Source of the DNA: an uncultured Gammaproteobacteria bacterium
GTDB taxonomy: Bacteria; Pseudomonadota; Gammaproteobacteria; Pseudomonadales; Ketobacteraceae
Direction of reading: 5' to 3'
Length of the DNA: 55,153 nucleotides
NCBI GenBank assembly: GCA_913063495.1
Contig: CAJXXT010000006.1
Coordinates: 1-55,153, forward strand
Shown in pieces: positions 30,473 through 40,210 of the stretch. Position numbers and translations under genes: made by a program. Within the stretch, counting starts at the first letter, position 1. The number at the start of each line of letters is the position of its first letter. Below the pieces are notes generated by a model. The model was not told the DNA's origin, did no database searches, and saw nothing but the letters and a program-made list of their open reading frames with translations.

Positions 30473-31075
30473 GTGAATGAAGTTAAAGCAAAAAACGTCG
30501 CCGAAACGCTAAACGAGCTTCTTGTTGCTGGTGTTGACGAAGTAGGGCGTGGACCTCTTGCTGGAGCGGTTGTTGCGGCCGCGGTTATTTTGGATCCTAA
30601 TCATCCCATTGAAGGGTTAACGGATTCTAAAAAGCTGACAGAAAAAAAACGCGAATTACTATTTGTTCAAATAAAAGAACATGCATTAGCCTGGGCATTG
30701 GGGAGAGCAGAAGCTGAAGAAATCGATGATATCAATATTCTTCAAGCCAGCTTGCTAGCTATGAAACGCGCAGTGGAGGCACTGCCTGTATCCGCAAAAC
30801 ATGCATTGGTTGATGGTAATCGCTGCCCTGATTTACCCTGTACTAGCCAAGCAATTGTGAAAGGTGATTTAACTGAACCTTGTATTTCCGCAGCATCAAT
30901 CATTGCTAAGGTTACTCGAGACCGAGAAATGGTATTGCTTGATGAGCAATACCCTGGTTATGGTCTTGCAAAACACAAAGGTTACCCCACCAAAGTTCAT
31001 ATGGAAGCACTAAAACAATTAGGCCCCACGGAAATTCACCGTAAATCTTTTGGCCCGGTTAAAAAGCTGCTTTAA
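30473..31075 (+). CDS. rnhB: ribonuclease HII
   Basis: A 200-residue RNase HII that nicks RNA-DNA hybrids at single ribonucleotides. The catalytic DEVGRG motif is at 22-27 and further acidic residues are in LTDSKKL and HALVDGNR. It starts at GTG 30473 with no good Shine-Dalgarno; the nearby ATG at 30477 is out of frame. It sits 69 bp after lpxB, with a near-perfect inverted repeat (CTTGGATTAAGCT / AGCTTTAATTCAAG) in the gap, and before dnaE, the usual lpxB-rnhB-dnaE order. Confidence 0.96.
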   Translation: MNEVKAKNVAETLNELLVAGVDEVGRGPLAGAVVAAAVILDPNHPIEGLTDSKKLTEKKRELLFVQIKEHALAWALGRAEAEEIDDINILQASLLAMKRAVEALPVSAKHALVDGNRCPDLPCTSQAIVKGDLTEPCISAASIIAKVTRDREMVLLDEQYPGYGLAKHKGYPTKVHMEALKQLGPTEIHRKSFGPVKKLL

Positions 31076-31146
31076 TACTATTTTGTCTTTATCGTCTTCG
31101 AATACACTATTTTTCACCTTATTAGGTTTATCGGTACCCAACACTT

Positions 31147-34100
31147 ATGACACCAACATCTTTTGTGCATTTACGGCTTCATTCTGAGTACTCTTTGGTT
31201 GATGGTTTGGTTCGTCTTAAGCCCTTAATGAAAGCTGTTGTTGATATGAAGATGCCAGCGCTTGCCATTACCGATTTTTGTAATATGTTTGCATTGGTGA
31301 AATTTCAAAATGGTGCTGCTGGGGCGGGTATAAAGCCAATCTATGGTTCTGATGTGCTTGTAGAGGGAGTGGAGGAGGATGACCCGCCGTTTTTGTTAGT
31401 GTTGTTGTCGCAGAACCTACAAGGTTATCGCAATCTTACACAAATAGTATCGGAAGCCTATTTGACGGGGCAGGGGTCGGGTAAACCTGTAGTTAAGCGT
31501 GAATTTATTGCCGAGAAAAGCGAAGGCCTTATTGCTTTGTCGGGAGGTAAGCAAGGTGAGATCGGTCGAGCTTTGTTAAATGATGCTCCTGAAATAGCTG
31601 AAGCCCGCTTACAAGAAATGCAGGCTATATTTCCCGATCGTTTTTATATCGAATTGCAACGTACAGGGCGGCACAATGATGAAACCTATCTGCATAAAGC
31701 CGTTGATCTTGCTGCCAAGCATAATGTACCTGTGGTTGCGACTAACGATGTACATTTCTTAAAATCAGATGATTTTGATGCACACGATGTTCGGGTGTGT
31801 ATTCGTGAAGGTTGGACAGTCGATACCAAAGATCGTGAACATGCCTATAGCGATCAACAATACCTTCGATCTCCAGAGGAAATGATCGAATTATTTTCGG
31901 ATATTCCCGAAGCAGTTATTAATACCATTGAGATAGCGAAGCGTTGCACGGTTGAAATACCCCTCGGGACATATTACTTGCCGGATTTTCCCGTTCCTGA
32001 AGGTATGACGATTAATACTTTCTTGGAAGCTGAGTCTGAGAAAGGTCTAGAGGAGCGATTGGATTTTCTTTTTGACAGGAATGCCCCAGATTTTGCAGAG
32101 ATTCGTAAACCTTACGATGAACGACTGCGTATTGAACTCGATGTAATTATTCAAATGGGGTTTCCTGGTTACTTCCTTATCGTTGCCGACTTTATTCAAT
32201 GGTCGAAAAACAATGGTGTGCCGGTGGGGCCGGGCCGTGGTTCTGGTGCTGGGTCTCTAGTTGCTTACGTGTTAAAAATCACCGATTTGGATCCTCTAGA
32301 ATACGATTTGCTATTCGAACGATTCTTGAATCCGGAGCGGGTATCGATGCCGGATTTTGATGTCGATTTCTGTATGGATGGACGTGACCGTGTTATCGAT
32401 TACGTAGCACAACGTTATGGTCGTAATGCGGTATGTCAGATCATTACCTATGGTTCTATGGCTGCAAAGGCGGTGGTACGTGACGTGGGCCGTGTTTATG
32501 GTAAGGGGTATGGCTTTGTTGACCGAATTGCCAAGCTAATTCCGTTTGAAGTGGGTATGACGCTACCTCGAGCAATGGAAGAGGAACCTCAGTTAAAAGA
32601 GTTATTCGATAATGATGAAGAGGTTAAAGAGCTATTAACGATGGCGTTAAAGCTCGAAGGTATTACTCGAAACGTTGGTAAGCACGCTGGTGGGGTGGTT
32701 ATTGCGCCTTCTGCACTAACGAACTATGTGCCTTTGTACTGTGATGCAGAAGGGAACAACCTGGTAACTCAGTTTGATAAAGACGATGTTGAATCTGCCG
32801 GGTTGGTAAAGTTTGATTTCTTGGGGCTGAGAACATTAACCATTGTGGATTGGGCGTTAAAAACCATTAACCCCACGTTAGAAAAGCAAGGCAAAGAACC
32901 TATTAACATCGATGCTATACCACTTGATGATAGAGCATCGTTCGAATTATTAAGACGTGCAGATACTACCGCCGTATTCCAGCTGGAATCACGGGGTATG
33001 AAAGATCTGATTAAAAAACTACAACCCACTAGTTTTGAGGATATTGTTGCATTGGTGGCGTTATTCCGTCCGGGGCCTTTGGGCTCGGGCATGGTAGATG
33101 ACTTTATTGCGCGTAAACATGGTCGACAGAAAGTTGATTATCCACACCCAGACTTAGAACCTGTTCTTAATACCACTTACGGAACGATATTGTATCAAGA
33201 ACAGGTAATGTTGATTCCACAGGTGTTAGCAAATTTCTCATTGGGTGGGGCGGATTTGTTACGTCGAGCGATGGGTAAGAAAAAAGCCGAAGTTATGGCG
33301 CAACAGCGAGCAGTGTTTGCAGACGGCTGCGCAAAAAATAATATTGATGCAGACCTCGCAACCAGTATTTTTGACACCATGGAATTTTTCGCGGCATACG
33401 GCTTTAACAAATCTCACTCGGCTGCTTACGCACTGGTGTCTTATCAAACGGCGTGGTTAAAAGCGCATTATCCTGCGGCTTTCATGGCGGCGGTAATGTC
33501 TGCAGATATGGATAATACAGAAAAAATCGTTATCTTGGTGGATGATTGCCGCAACATGAAGTTGGAGATCATTCCCCCTGACGTGAGTGTTAGTCAGTAT
33601 AAATTCACGGTTAATGATGCGGGCTCCATTGTATACGGACTAGGAGCAATCAAAGGTTTGGGTGAGGGCCCTATTGACGCCATTATCAATGGTAGAGGTG
33701 ATGGCGACCCTTATCAGGATTTGTTTGAATTTTGTCGTCGTGTCGATATTAAAAAACTCAATCGTCGCTCGTTAGAGTCTTTGGTTCGAGCAGGGGCGTT
33801 TGATGAATTAAAGGCGGATAGGGCGACGATTATGGCATCATTGCCTGATGCAATTCTGGCTGCCACCCAATATAAACAAAATCAAAATGCCGGCATGGCC
33901 GATTTATTTGGCGGCGGAGAGGCAGCGGAAGAGCTGGGTGGAGAGTATACGCCTGCACATGCTTGGAGTGATGATGAACGACTCAATGGTGAGAAAAATA
34001 CCTTAGGTATTTACCTTACCGGTCATCCTATTGATCAATACGAAAAAGAATTGGCGAACTTTATATCCAGTCGCATCAATAACCTGACGCCGGGGGGGCG

Positions 34101-34617
34101 TGGTAGCAAAAGTACGATTGCAGGGCTTGCGATTGCTAGTCGTACGATGACCAACAAACGTGGCGCCAAAATGTCATTTATTACGCTCGATGATAAGAGT
34201 GGCCGTATTGATGTGTCTGTTTTTGCGGATGTTTATGAAGACTACAAAGACCTGATAGTTAAAGATGCCATGTTAGTGGTTGAGGGCGAAGTCAGTATGG
34301 ATGAGTATGCTGGTGGTTTGAAGGTTGTGGTGCGGAAGATGTTTAGTATCGCGCAGGCACGTGAAAACTACGCGCGAATGGTGACTCTATCGGTAAATCA
34401 GGAATTGGTTAACGAGCAGTTTTCTATGCGTTTGCATCAACTGCTGGAGCCTTATCGTGATGATAACGGTTGTCGCCTGAGGATTGACTATCAGCGTCCA
34501 GATGTGAAAGGTACAGTGTATCTGGGGCAAGATTGGAATATCAAAGCATCACCGGAACTGATAAGTCAGCTAAAGGAATTGTGTGGCAACCAGTCCATTG
34601 CCGTGCACTATCGTTAG
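31147..34617 (+). CDS. dnaE: DNA polymerase III alpha subunit
   Basis: The 1156-residue replicative polymerase (E. coli 1160). An N-terminal PHP domain opens FVHLRLHSEYSLVDG, and the palm contains GPGRGSGAGSL and the catalytic PDFDVDF at about 402-408. Fingers, a helix-hairpin-helix region, an OB domain near 990-1070 (STIAGLAIASRTMTNKRG) and the C-terminal tau-binding region follow. It is full length and intact. A small hairpin (CGCCAT / ATGGCG at 34641-34655, no T-tract) lies in the 205-bp gap before accA. Confidence 0.98.
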   Translation: MTPTSFVHLRLHSEYSLVDGLVRLKPLMKAVVDMKMPALAITDFCNMFALVKFQNGAAGAGIKPIYGSDVLVEGVEEDDPPFLLVLLSQNLQGYRNLTQIVSEAYLTGQGSGKPVVKREFIAEKSEGLIALSGGKQGEIGRALLNDAPEIAEARLQEMQAIFPDRFYIELQRTGRHNDETYLHKAVDLAAKHNVPVVATNDVHFLKSDDFDAHDVRVCIREGWTVDTKDREHAYSDQQYLRSPEEMIELFSDIPEAVINTIEIAKRCTVEIPLGTYYLPDFPVPEGMTINTFLEAESEKGLEERLDFLFDRNAPDFAEIRKPYDERLRIELDVIIQMGFPGYFLIVADFIQWSKNNGVPVGPGRGSGAGSLVAYVLKITDLDPLEYDLLFERFLNPERVSMPDFDVDFCMDGRDRVIDYVAQRYGRNAVCQIITYGSMAAKAVVRDVGRVYGKGYGFVDRIAKLIPFEVGMTLPRAMEEEPQLKELFDNDEEVKELLTMALKLEGITRNVGKHAGGVVIAPSALTNYVPLYCDAEGNNLVTQFDKDDVESAGLVKFDFLGLRTLTIVDWALKTINPTLEKQGKEPINIDAIPLDDRASFELLRRADTTAVFQLESRGMKDLIKKLQPTSFEDIVALVALFRPGPLGSGMVDDFIARKHGRQKVDYPHPDLEPVLNTTYGTILYQEQVMLIPQVLANFSLGGADLLRRAMGKKKAEVMAQQRAVFADGCAKNNIDADLATSIFDTMEFFAAYGFNKSHSAAYALVSYQTAWLKAHYPAAFMAAVMSADMDNTEKIVILVDDCRNMKLEIIPPDVSVSQYKFTVNDAGSIVYGLGAIKGLGEGPIDAIINGRGDGDPYQDLFEFCRRVDIKKLNRRSLESLVRAGAFDELKADRATIMASLPDAILAATQYKQNQNAGMADLFGGGEAAEELGGEYTPAHAWSDDERLNGEKNTLGIYLTGHPIDQYEKELANFISSRINNLTPGGRGSKSTIAGLAIASRTMTNKRGAKMSFITLDDKSGRIDVSVFADVYEDYKDLIVKDAMLVVEGEVSMDEYAGGLKVVVRKMFSIAQARENYARMVTLSVNQELVNEQFSMRLHQLLEPYRDDNGCRLRIDYQRPDVKGTVYLGQDWNIKASPELISQLKELCGNQSIAVHYR

Positions 34618-34822
34618 CACTGATTGAGAACTGCAGTTAGCGCCATAAAATGGCGTCTAAATAGTTGGAAACAATTTGCTACGATTTGGACTCGACACCT
34701 AAAGGCGGCTCCAGTAATGTAGGCCGACATAGTGAATACTGATAGCTATTTTGATAGCTGTTTTGATGACTATTGTAATAAAAAGAATACCAATACCTAT
34801 TTAGTCTGAGAGATACGAGTTT

Positions 34823-35776
34823 ATGAACCCCAATTATCTGGATTTCGAGCAACCTATTGCTGAATTAGAATCTAAAATTGAAGAATTGCGACTGGTGGTT
34901 GGGGGCTCGGAAATTAATCTCTCAGAAGAAATTGATCGCTTACACGACAAAAGCTTATCGTTAACAGAGAGTATTTTCTCTGACTTGACGCCTTGGCAGG
35001 TGACTCAGGTAGCTCGACACCCTCAGCGGCCCTATACGCTTGATTACATTAGCCGAATTTTCACTGATTTCGAAGAAATGCACGGTGATCGTACATTGGG
35101 TGATGATAAAGCAATTATTGGTGGAATCGCCAACCTAGATGGCAAACCTGTAATGGTAATAGGTCACGAAAAAGGGCGTACAGTAAAAGAGAAGGTGGCT
35201 CGTAACTTCGGCATGCCAAACCCGGAAGGTTATCGTAAAGCACTACGATTAATGGAAACTGCGGAGCGATTTAAACTTCCTATTTTGACTTTTATTGATA
35301 CCCCTGGAGCATACCCTGGTATCGAAGCAGAAGAGCGCGGTCAAAGTGAAGCGATAGCGAAAAATTTGCTGGTCATGTCTTCTCTTAAGACACCGATAAT
35401 TTCAACGGTTATAGGTGAAGGCGGATCCGGAGGTGCGTTAGCGATTGGTGTATGTGATCACCTGATGATGATGCAGTACAGTACGTATTCTGTTATTTCC
35501 CCAGAGGGCTGTGCATCTATATTGTGGAAGAGTGCTGAGTTTGCTTCGAAAGCGGCTGAAGCGATGGGTATTAATGCATCTCGTTTGAGTGAGCTTGGCT
35601 TGGTAGATCAAATTATTTCTGAGCCCCTAGGTGGTGCACATCGTGACCTTGACCAGGTTGCAGATAGTTTAAAAGCAGGCTTGGTTGAAAACTTAGATAG
35701 ATTGACTTCAAAGCCTGTTGATACATTGTTAGAAGATCGTTATCAGCGGTTAATGGCGTACGGTGCTTTAGATTAA
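34823..35776 (+). CDS. accA: acetyl-CoA carboxylase carboxyltransferase subunit alpha
   Basis: A 317-residue alpha subunit that, with AccD, transfers carboxyl from biotin-BCCP to acetyl-CoA. The N terminus ([20 protein letters not shown]) is the usual helical segment, and the crotonase-like carboxyltransferase core has [19 protein letters not shown] and [15 protein letters not shown]. Length matches E. coli (319). In many relatives tilS follows accA; here a TSUP permease does. Confidence 0.97.
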   Translation: MNPNYLDFEQPIAELESKIEELRLVVGGSEINLSEEIDRLHDKSLSLTESIFSDLTPWQVTQVARHPQRPYTLDYISRIFTDFEEMHGDRTLGDDKAIIGGIANLDGKPVMVIGHEKGRTVKEKVARNFGMPNPEGYRKALRLMETAERFKLPILTFIDTPGAYPGIEAEERGQSEAIAKNLLVMSSLKTPIISTVIGEGGSGGALAIGVCDHLMMMQYSTYSVISPEGCASILWKSAEFASKAAEAMGINASRLSELGLVDQIISEPLGGAHRDLDQVADSLKAGLVENLDRLTSKPVDTLLEDRYQRLMAYGALD

Positions 35777-35864
35777 GCATTAGGTCATGTAAGCTGCCGT
35801 TAGTTTTTAACAATTAATGGTAGCTTTTGGCGACGTTACGTTGCTGAAGTGACGTGATATAACC

Positions 35865-36650
35865 ATGGAATATTTGATTTATCCTGTCTTAGGTGTTTTT
35901 GCTGGCCTCACGGGCGGCTTACTTGGCATTGGCGGCGGACTTGTCGTTGTTCCCGTTCTCATTTTTACATTTACTCTACTCGGTTTTGATGATTCGGTGC
36001 TAACCCATATGGCGGTAGGCACATCGTTGGGAACTATCATTCTTACTTCTTATGGCTCTGTGTTGCAGCATCACCGGAAAGGTGCCGTGCGATGGGATAT
36101 CCTTGGGTGGCTTACTATCGGTTTGGTTGTTGGCGCCTTGTTGGGCGCTGAAGTTGCTGGTGTGTTGAAGGGACGAATGTTGCAATTGGCGTTTGGTTGT
36201 TTTGCATTAACCATGGCCGCGCAAATGGGCTTTGGATTAAAGCCAAACCCAAAACGTGGCATTCCTGGGCATGCAGGACTAGTGGTTTCTGGTGCCTTTA
36301 TCGGTACAGTTTCCTCATTGTTTGGTATTGGAGGAGGTTCGATCACTGTCCCATTTCTGTCATGGTGTAATGTTAAAATGCAAGAAGCAGTAGGAACTTC
36401 CAGTGCTGGTGGTATGCCAATAGCAATTGCGGGAGCGGTGGGTTTTGTGTATGCCGGGTGGGATATCGGGCTTCGGCCTGAGTGGAGCTTTGGGTATATT
36501 TACTTGCCAGCGTTGGTGGGTATTGGTGTGACCAGTGTTGTTTTTGCTCAGGTTGGTGCTAGATTTGCCCACAAACTTCCCGCAGCGACATTAAAGAAAT
36601 TATTTTCAGTGCTATTAGTCGTTGTGGGCCTTAAATTGATTTTTGGTTGA
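35865..36650 (+). CDS. TSUP (TauE/SafE) family membrane permease
   Basis: A 261-residue polytopic protein with about eight hydrophobic helices and the duplicated glycine-rich TSUP signature: LGVFAGLTGGLLGIGGGLVVV near the N terminus and GTVSSLFGIGGGSITVP in the second half. Family members export or import sulfur-containing or organic anions such as sulfite, sulfoacetate or taurine-derived compounds. The substrate here cannot be told. It stands 88 bp after accA, so it may be transcribed with it. Confidence 0.88.
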   Translation: MEYLIYPVLGVFAGLTGGLLGIGGGLVVVPVLIFTFTLLGFDDSVLTHMAVGTSLGTIILTSYGSVLQHHRKGAVRWDILGWLTIGLVVGALLGAEVAGVLKGRMLQLAFGCFALTMAAQMGFGLKPNPKRGIPGHAGLVVSGAFIGTVSSLFGIGGGSITVPFLSWCNVKMQEAVGTSSAGGMPIAIAGAVGFVYAGWDIGLRPEWSFGYIYLPALVGIGVTSVVFAQVGARFAHKLPAATLKKLFSVLLVVVGLKLIFG

Positions 36651-36713
36651 AGTTGTTTTTTAGTTTGAAATTGTTAAGTTGTTCGACATGAGCATTATAA
36701 ATAGGGCGTTAAA

Positions 36714-37442
36714 ATGAGGTTCCAGAAAACTATGGGCACAAAAAACATGGTAAAACTGTTAATGATTGCTTTGCTAGGAGTGGTAATGACTATATCGGGG
36801 TGCGCCATTGTTGCATCCAAACATAAACTCTATGATGGCGAGGTGGCAAATGCGGTAACAATATTGTCGAGTCCAACGGTACAGGTGACGTATATCGATA
36901 ATCGAGATATGGGTTATAGTTTTGTTGGACAAGAAAAAGAATTTTCGGTGTTACCTGGTGAACATACTTTAATTATCGAATATGCAGATTTTTGGAGTCC
37001 GGCTACAGGAGAAGATGAAAAAGTAGTGTCACGCCCAGTGAAATTAACTTTTACAGCAGAGCCAAGTCAAACCTATCAGCTTACTCATGAGCGATTGATG
37101 ACATTGGAATTGTCACAGGCTTTTGCTAAGAAGCCGGTGTTTAGGGTGAAAAATATTGTTACAAATAATGTTGTTGATGCAGTGTTTGAAGTGTCCGCTC
37201 CCAAAAGTTTTGTTTCGCAGTTTAAATTTGAAACAACTCCGGAATATCAGTTTGTGAGTGATAGTGTTGTATCTGAGCCTGCGCTGAAAGGGTTACAAAT
37301 AAAAGCAGATGTAGAGCCGGTTGAAAAAAATGGTGGTTTGGTAAAGACAAATGCTGGGCGAGTAGAGCAGTTACAACAGCTGTGGGCTGATGCAACGCAA
37401 GACGAAAAGGCTAATTTTTTACAATGGATAACAGTTAAATAA
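36714..37442 (+). CDS. predicted outer-membrane lipoprotein, DUF2057-like
   Basis: A 242-residue lipoprotein. A signal sequence with a long hydrophobic stretch ends at the lipobox ISGC (Cys at about residue 30), and an Ala follows the Cys, not Asp, so it is likely sorted to the outer membrane. The mature part is beta-rich, with FSVLPGEHTLIIEYADFW and PVKLTFTAEPSQTYQL, a pattern like DUF2057 proteins in which a small periplasmic carrier domain follows a PG-turn. The remainder has no recognised motif. ATG 36714 has AGGGCG upstream; an internal ATG at codon 7 is also possible. Function unknown. Confidence 0.75.
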   Translation: MRFQKTMGTKNMVKLLMIALLGVVMTISGCAIVASKHKLYDGEVANAVTILSSPTVQVTYIDNRDMGYSFVGQEKEFSVLPGEHTLIIEYADFWSPATGEDEKVVSRPVKLTFTAEPSQTYQLTHERLMTLELSQAFAKKPVFRVKNIVTNNVVDAVFEVSAPKSFVSQFKFETTPEYQFVSDSVVSEPALKGLQIKADVEPVEKNGGLVKTNAGRVEQLQQLWADATQDEKANFLQWITVK

Positions 37443-37462
37443 AAGACAATTGATTTTTAAAA

Positions 37463-37502
37463 TTGACTCAATTTCAAGCAATGAAGCGTGAGTCAACTTT
37501 TC
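37463..37502 (+). terminator. terminator-like hairpin after the lipoprotein gene
   Basis: TTGACTCA (37463-37470) pairs with TGAGTCAA (37489-37496), followed by CTTTTCTTTG. The 18-nt loop is long, so this is a moderate candidate. Confidence 0.5.
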
Positions 37503-37785
37503 TTTGTTTAGCTTTGTTTTATTGTTTGTCGAATTTATAATCGATGAAGTATAAAGGTTAACCTATGCGATATTACACTAGTAAAAAGCCGTTGACCTCT
37601 AAAGCCATGTCCCTATACTGAATTCCGAGAGTCATAAAAGTGAAATGTTTGTGGCGTGGCACTGTTGGGGGATTTATATCAGTGCACCTCAGGATGAGGG
37701 AAAGAATATTGCGACCATGATTGAACAAGGTGTTTGGGGTGTTCATAATTTTAGCAGCGCCCCTATTGCCTTTCTTTTGTGATAT

Positions 37786-37813
37786 TTGATTTTCTTTTGC
37801 GTATACATATTCT
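37786..37813 (+). promoter_or_regulatory. candidate promoter of the first porin gene
   Basis: TTGATT (37786-37791) and TATTCT (37808-37813) with a 16-bp spacer, about 40 bp before the porin ATG and just after a T-rich stretch. Weakly supported. Confidence 0.35.
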
Positions 37814-37854
37814 CTTTTGTGGCTAATATCTGGACCTTATTGGAGAGAATAAAA

Positions 37855-38946
37855 ATGAAACGTAATTTACTCGCACTTGCTGTTGGCGCTGCTATTGCAA
37901 TGCCTGGTGTTGCTTTAGCTGATGCCGCAACTATTTATGGTCGTATGGATTTGTCTTTGGATCGGGTTAGTATTGATAATGATACCGGTGGGGATGATAC
38001 GGGCTCAAATTGGGAAATTAATTCTCATGCATCACGCTTTGGTGTTAAAGGTGATGCAGATCTTGGGAATGGTTTAAAAGCTATCTATAAAATTGAATGG
38101 CAAGTTTCTGGAGATGAAGGGTCTTACTCAAAAACAACAACTTATATTGATGACAATGATGATGAAGTCGATGTTTCAGACGATTCTGGCGATCTAAAAG
38201 CTCGTACTCGCTATGTTGGGTTGATGGGGAGTTTTGGTGCGGTGAAGTTGGGTAAAATGGATACCCCGATGAAAAAATCACAAGGTAAAGTGGATCAATT
38301 CGATAATTATGGAGCGGATATTGCTCGTACTGTTTCGGGGGAAGCTAGGCCCTCAAATGTATTGGCAATAACATCCCCTAAAGTTGCAGGTGCCCTCACG
38401 TTCAATGTTGCATTGATACCTGGGGAAGAGAATGATGTTGATGATTCAACTGATACTAATGTTGAAGATGGATTAGCTGATGCTTGGTCCGGTTCTGCTG
38501 TATTCTCAAATAAAGTTGTCTATGCAGCTTTTGCAATTGATGACAATGTTGGTGGTTGGGATACATATCGTGGTGTTGCCCAAATAAATGCAGGGAAGGT
38601 TAAGCTTGGTGCTGTAGTAACTGTATCTGAACAAGATAGTGATGCAGAGTCGGGTACTGATGCTGATGAGAAAATAGGTGTGGTTTTGAGTATTGCAATT
38701 CCTGTTGGTGAAAAGTTAACTCTTAAGGGGCAGGTGGGGTCATCTAAGTTTGATAATAATGAAGATGCTCCGGATGATGAAGAAATTAAGCAAGCAAGTG
38801 TCACTTTTGGTGCTGATTATAACTTCACTAAGCAGACAAAGGTGTATGCATTCATCGATTCGTATGCCGAAGATACTGATAGCGTAGCGCTTGATAATAC
38901 TGCAAAAATGCTAACTCTATCTGTTGGCATGCAGCACAAGTTCTAA
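37855..38946 (+). CDS. Gram-negative porin, first of a tandem pair
   Basis: A 363-residue outer-membrane porin. MKRNLLALAVGAAIAMPGVALA is a clear signal peptide, the mature protein begins with the family pattern TIYGRMDLSLDRV, then ASRFGVKGDADLGNGLKAIYK, RTRYVGLMGSFGAVKLGKMD for strand-loop elements, and it ends with the barrel signature GMQHKF. The protein is very acidic, with Asp-rich stretches (YIDDNDDEVDVSDDSG) predicted in outer loops, suggesting cation preference or adaptation to saline water. The start is set at ATG 37855 with GGAGAG upstream; the longer frame upstream is not plausible. It is paralogous to the following gene. Confidence 0.92.
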   Translation: MKRNLLALAVGAAIAMPGVALADAATIYGRMDLSLDRVSIDNDTGGDDTGSNWEINSHASRFGVKGDADLGNGLKAIYKIEWQVSGDEGSYSKTTTYIDDNDDEVDVSDDSGDLKARTRYVGLMGSFGAVKLGKMDTPMKKSQGKVDQFDNYGADIARTVSGEARPSNVLAITSPKVAGALTFNVALIPGEENDVDDSTDTNVEDGLADAWSGSAVFSNKVVYAAFAIDDNVGGWDTYRGVAQINAGKVKLGAVVTVSEQDSDAESGTDADEKIGVVLSIAIPVGEKLTLKGQVGSSKFDNNEDAPDDEEIKQASVTFGADYNFTKQTKVYAFIDSYAEDTDSVALDNTAKMLTLSVGMQHKF

Positions 38947-38973
38947 GTATCTTTAGAGGTTAGAAAAATAAAG

Positions 38974-38998
38974 ACGCCAGCTATCAGCTGGCGTTTTT
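38974..38998 (+). terminator. rho-independent terminator after the first porin
   Basis: ACGCCAGCT and AGCTGGCGT form a 9-bp stem with a 3-nt loop followed by TTTTT. It separates the two porin genes, so the second probably has its own promoter in the roughly 120 bp that follow. Confidence 0.9.
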
Positions 38999-39121
38999 AT
39001 ACCCGTCATCAAACTGCAACATTTCAGACACCTTCTTGTCACACATGCCTTCCATACTCTCTCCGTCCTCACGAATGTTGGGGTTCGTGAATATTTTTTT
39101 AGATCTCTAGGAGAGATAATA

Positions 39122-40204
39122 ATGAAACGTAGTTTATTCGCTTTAGCTGTAAGTGCCTCGATTGTTGCACCAACCATTGCCTTGGCTGAGGGACCTGAAG
39201 TTTATGGTCGCATGGATGTGTCACTGGATAATGTGTCTAAAGACAATGGTACTAATGAGATTAACGATTCAGGTTCTAATTGGGCTGTAACAGGGCATGC
39301 TTCTCGCTTTGGTGTTAAAGGGAGTGCTGAATTACTTACTAACCTTAATGCCGTGTATAAAATTGAATGGGAAGTTGATTCGGACGGTGAGGATGAAACG
39401 TTAAAAGCGCGTAACCGCTATGTTGGCCTTGAAGGTGGTTTTGGTTCTGTGCTATTGGGGCAAATGGATACGCCGTTAAAAGCAGCCCAAGGTAAAATTG
39501 ATCTATTTGGAGATCATGCTGCAGACATAAAAAACGTTGTTGAAGGAGAGCTTCGTGCTAAGAATGTTGTTGCTTATGTAACGCCAAAAATAGCAGATTC
39601 AATAACGGCTAAATTAGCGTTGATTCAAGTAGAACAAAATGAAGCGGAAGGTGATTGTGAGACGTTGCTGGAAAACGATGGCTCTATAACGGGTGATGAT
39701 TGTGAAAATGGTTTGATTGATGCGTATTCTGCATCTGTATCCTTTTCTCAGGGAGGTATGTATGCAGCCATTGCCGTTGATGACAACGTTCCCGCTAAGA
39801 AACTGAAAGAGAACGGTAAGCGTGTTGATACTACGCGCTTAGTTCTTGGTTATAAAATAGATGCGCTTAACGTCGGTTTCCTATATTCAAGCAGTGAAGA
39901 AGATTCTGAGTATAATACGAGTGCAACAGACCTTGAAGAGCAAACGGGTTATATCTTAAGTAGCTCCTACAAAATTGGTAAAACAGTGCTTAAAGGTCAG
40001 TACGGCTCCTCAACGACTGAAATGGATAACGACAAAGATGATATAGAAATTACCATGATCGCCTTTGGTGTTGAGCAAAAGTTTACTAAGCAAACGAAAC
40101 TTTATGCGGAATACGTATTGTTATCCACTGATAACGCAGATCATGATGAGGGTGTGGATGAAGAAGAAAACACGCTTTCTGTGGGTATCCAGCATAAATT
40201 CTAA
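39122..40204 (+). CDS. Gram-negative porin, second of a tandem pair
   Basis: A 360-residue porin closely related to the preceding one. The signal peptide MKRSLFALAVSASIVAPTIALA leads into VYGRMDVSLDNVS, then ASRFGVKGSAELLTNLNAVYK, NRYVGLEGGFGSVLLGQMD, and the terminal GIQHKF. A Cys pair in the middle (GDCETLLENDGS and GDDCENGL) is absent from its paralogue and could form a loop disulfide. AGGAGAG lies just before the ATG. Different outer-loop sequences suggest diverged permeability or phage susceptibility; individual regulation is likely because a terminator separates the two. Confidence 0.92.
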   Translation: MKRSLFALAVSASIVAPTIALAEGPEVYGRMDVSLDNVSKDNGTNEINDSGSNWAVTGHASRFGVKGSAELLTNLNAVYKIEWEVDSDGEDETLKARNRYVGLEGGFGSVLLGQMDTPLKAAQGKIDLFGDHAADIKNVVEGELRAKNVVAYVTPKIADSITAKLALIQVEQNEAEGDCETLLENDGSITGDDCENGLIDAYSASVSFSQGGMYAAIAVDDNVPAKKLKENGKRVDTTRLVLGYKIDALNVGFLYSSSEEDSEYNTSATDLEEQTGYILSSSYKIGKTVLKGQYGSSTTEMDNDKDDIEITMIAFGVEQKFTKQTKLYAEYVLLSTDNADHDEGVDEEENTLSVGIQHKF

Positions 40205-40210
40205 GCTGAC

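Larger units (their letters stand above)
37443..37854. other. intergenic region upstream of the first porin
   Basis: It holds a terminator-like hairpin for the lipoprotein gene and a candidate porin promoter (both listed). A 45-codon ATG-to-TGA frame (37645-37782) has no Shine-Dalgarno and is not accepted as a gene. The rest shows nothing recognisable. The AT-rich leader just before the porin ATG has GGAGAG as its ribosome binding site. Confidence 0.6.

Noticed and set aside
37645-37782. 45-codon frame upstream of the first porin
   Set aside because: There is no Shine-Dalgarno, no recognisable motif, and it lies in a porin promoter region.
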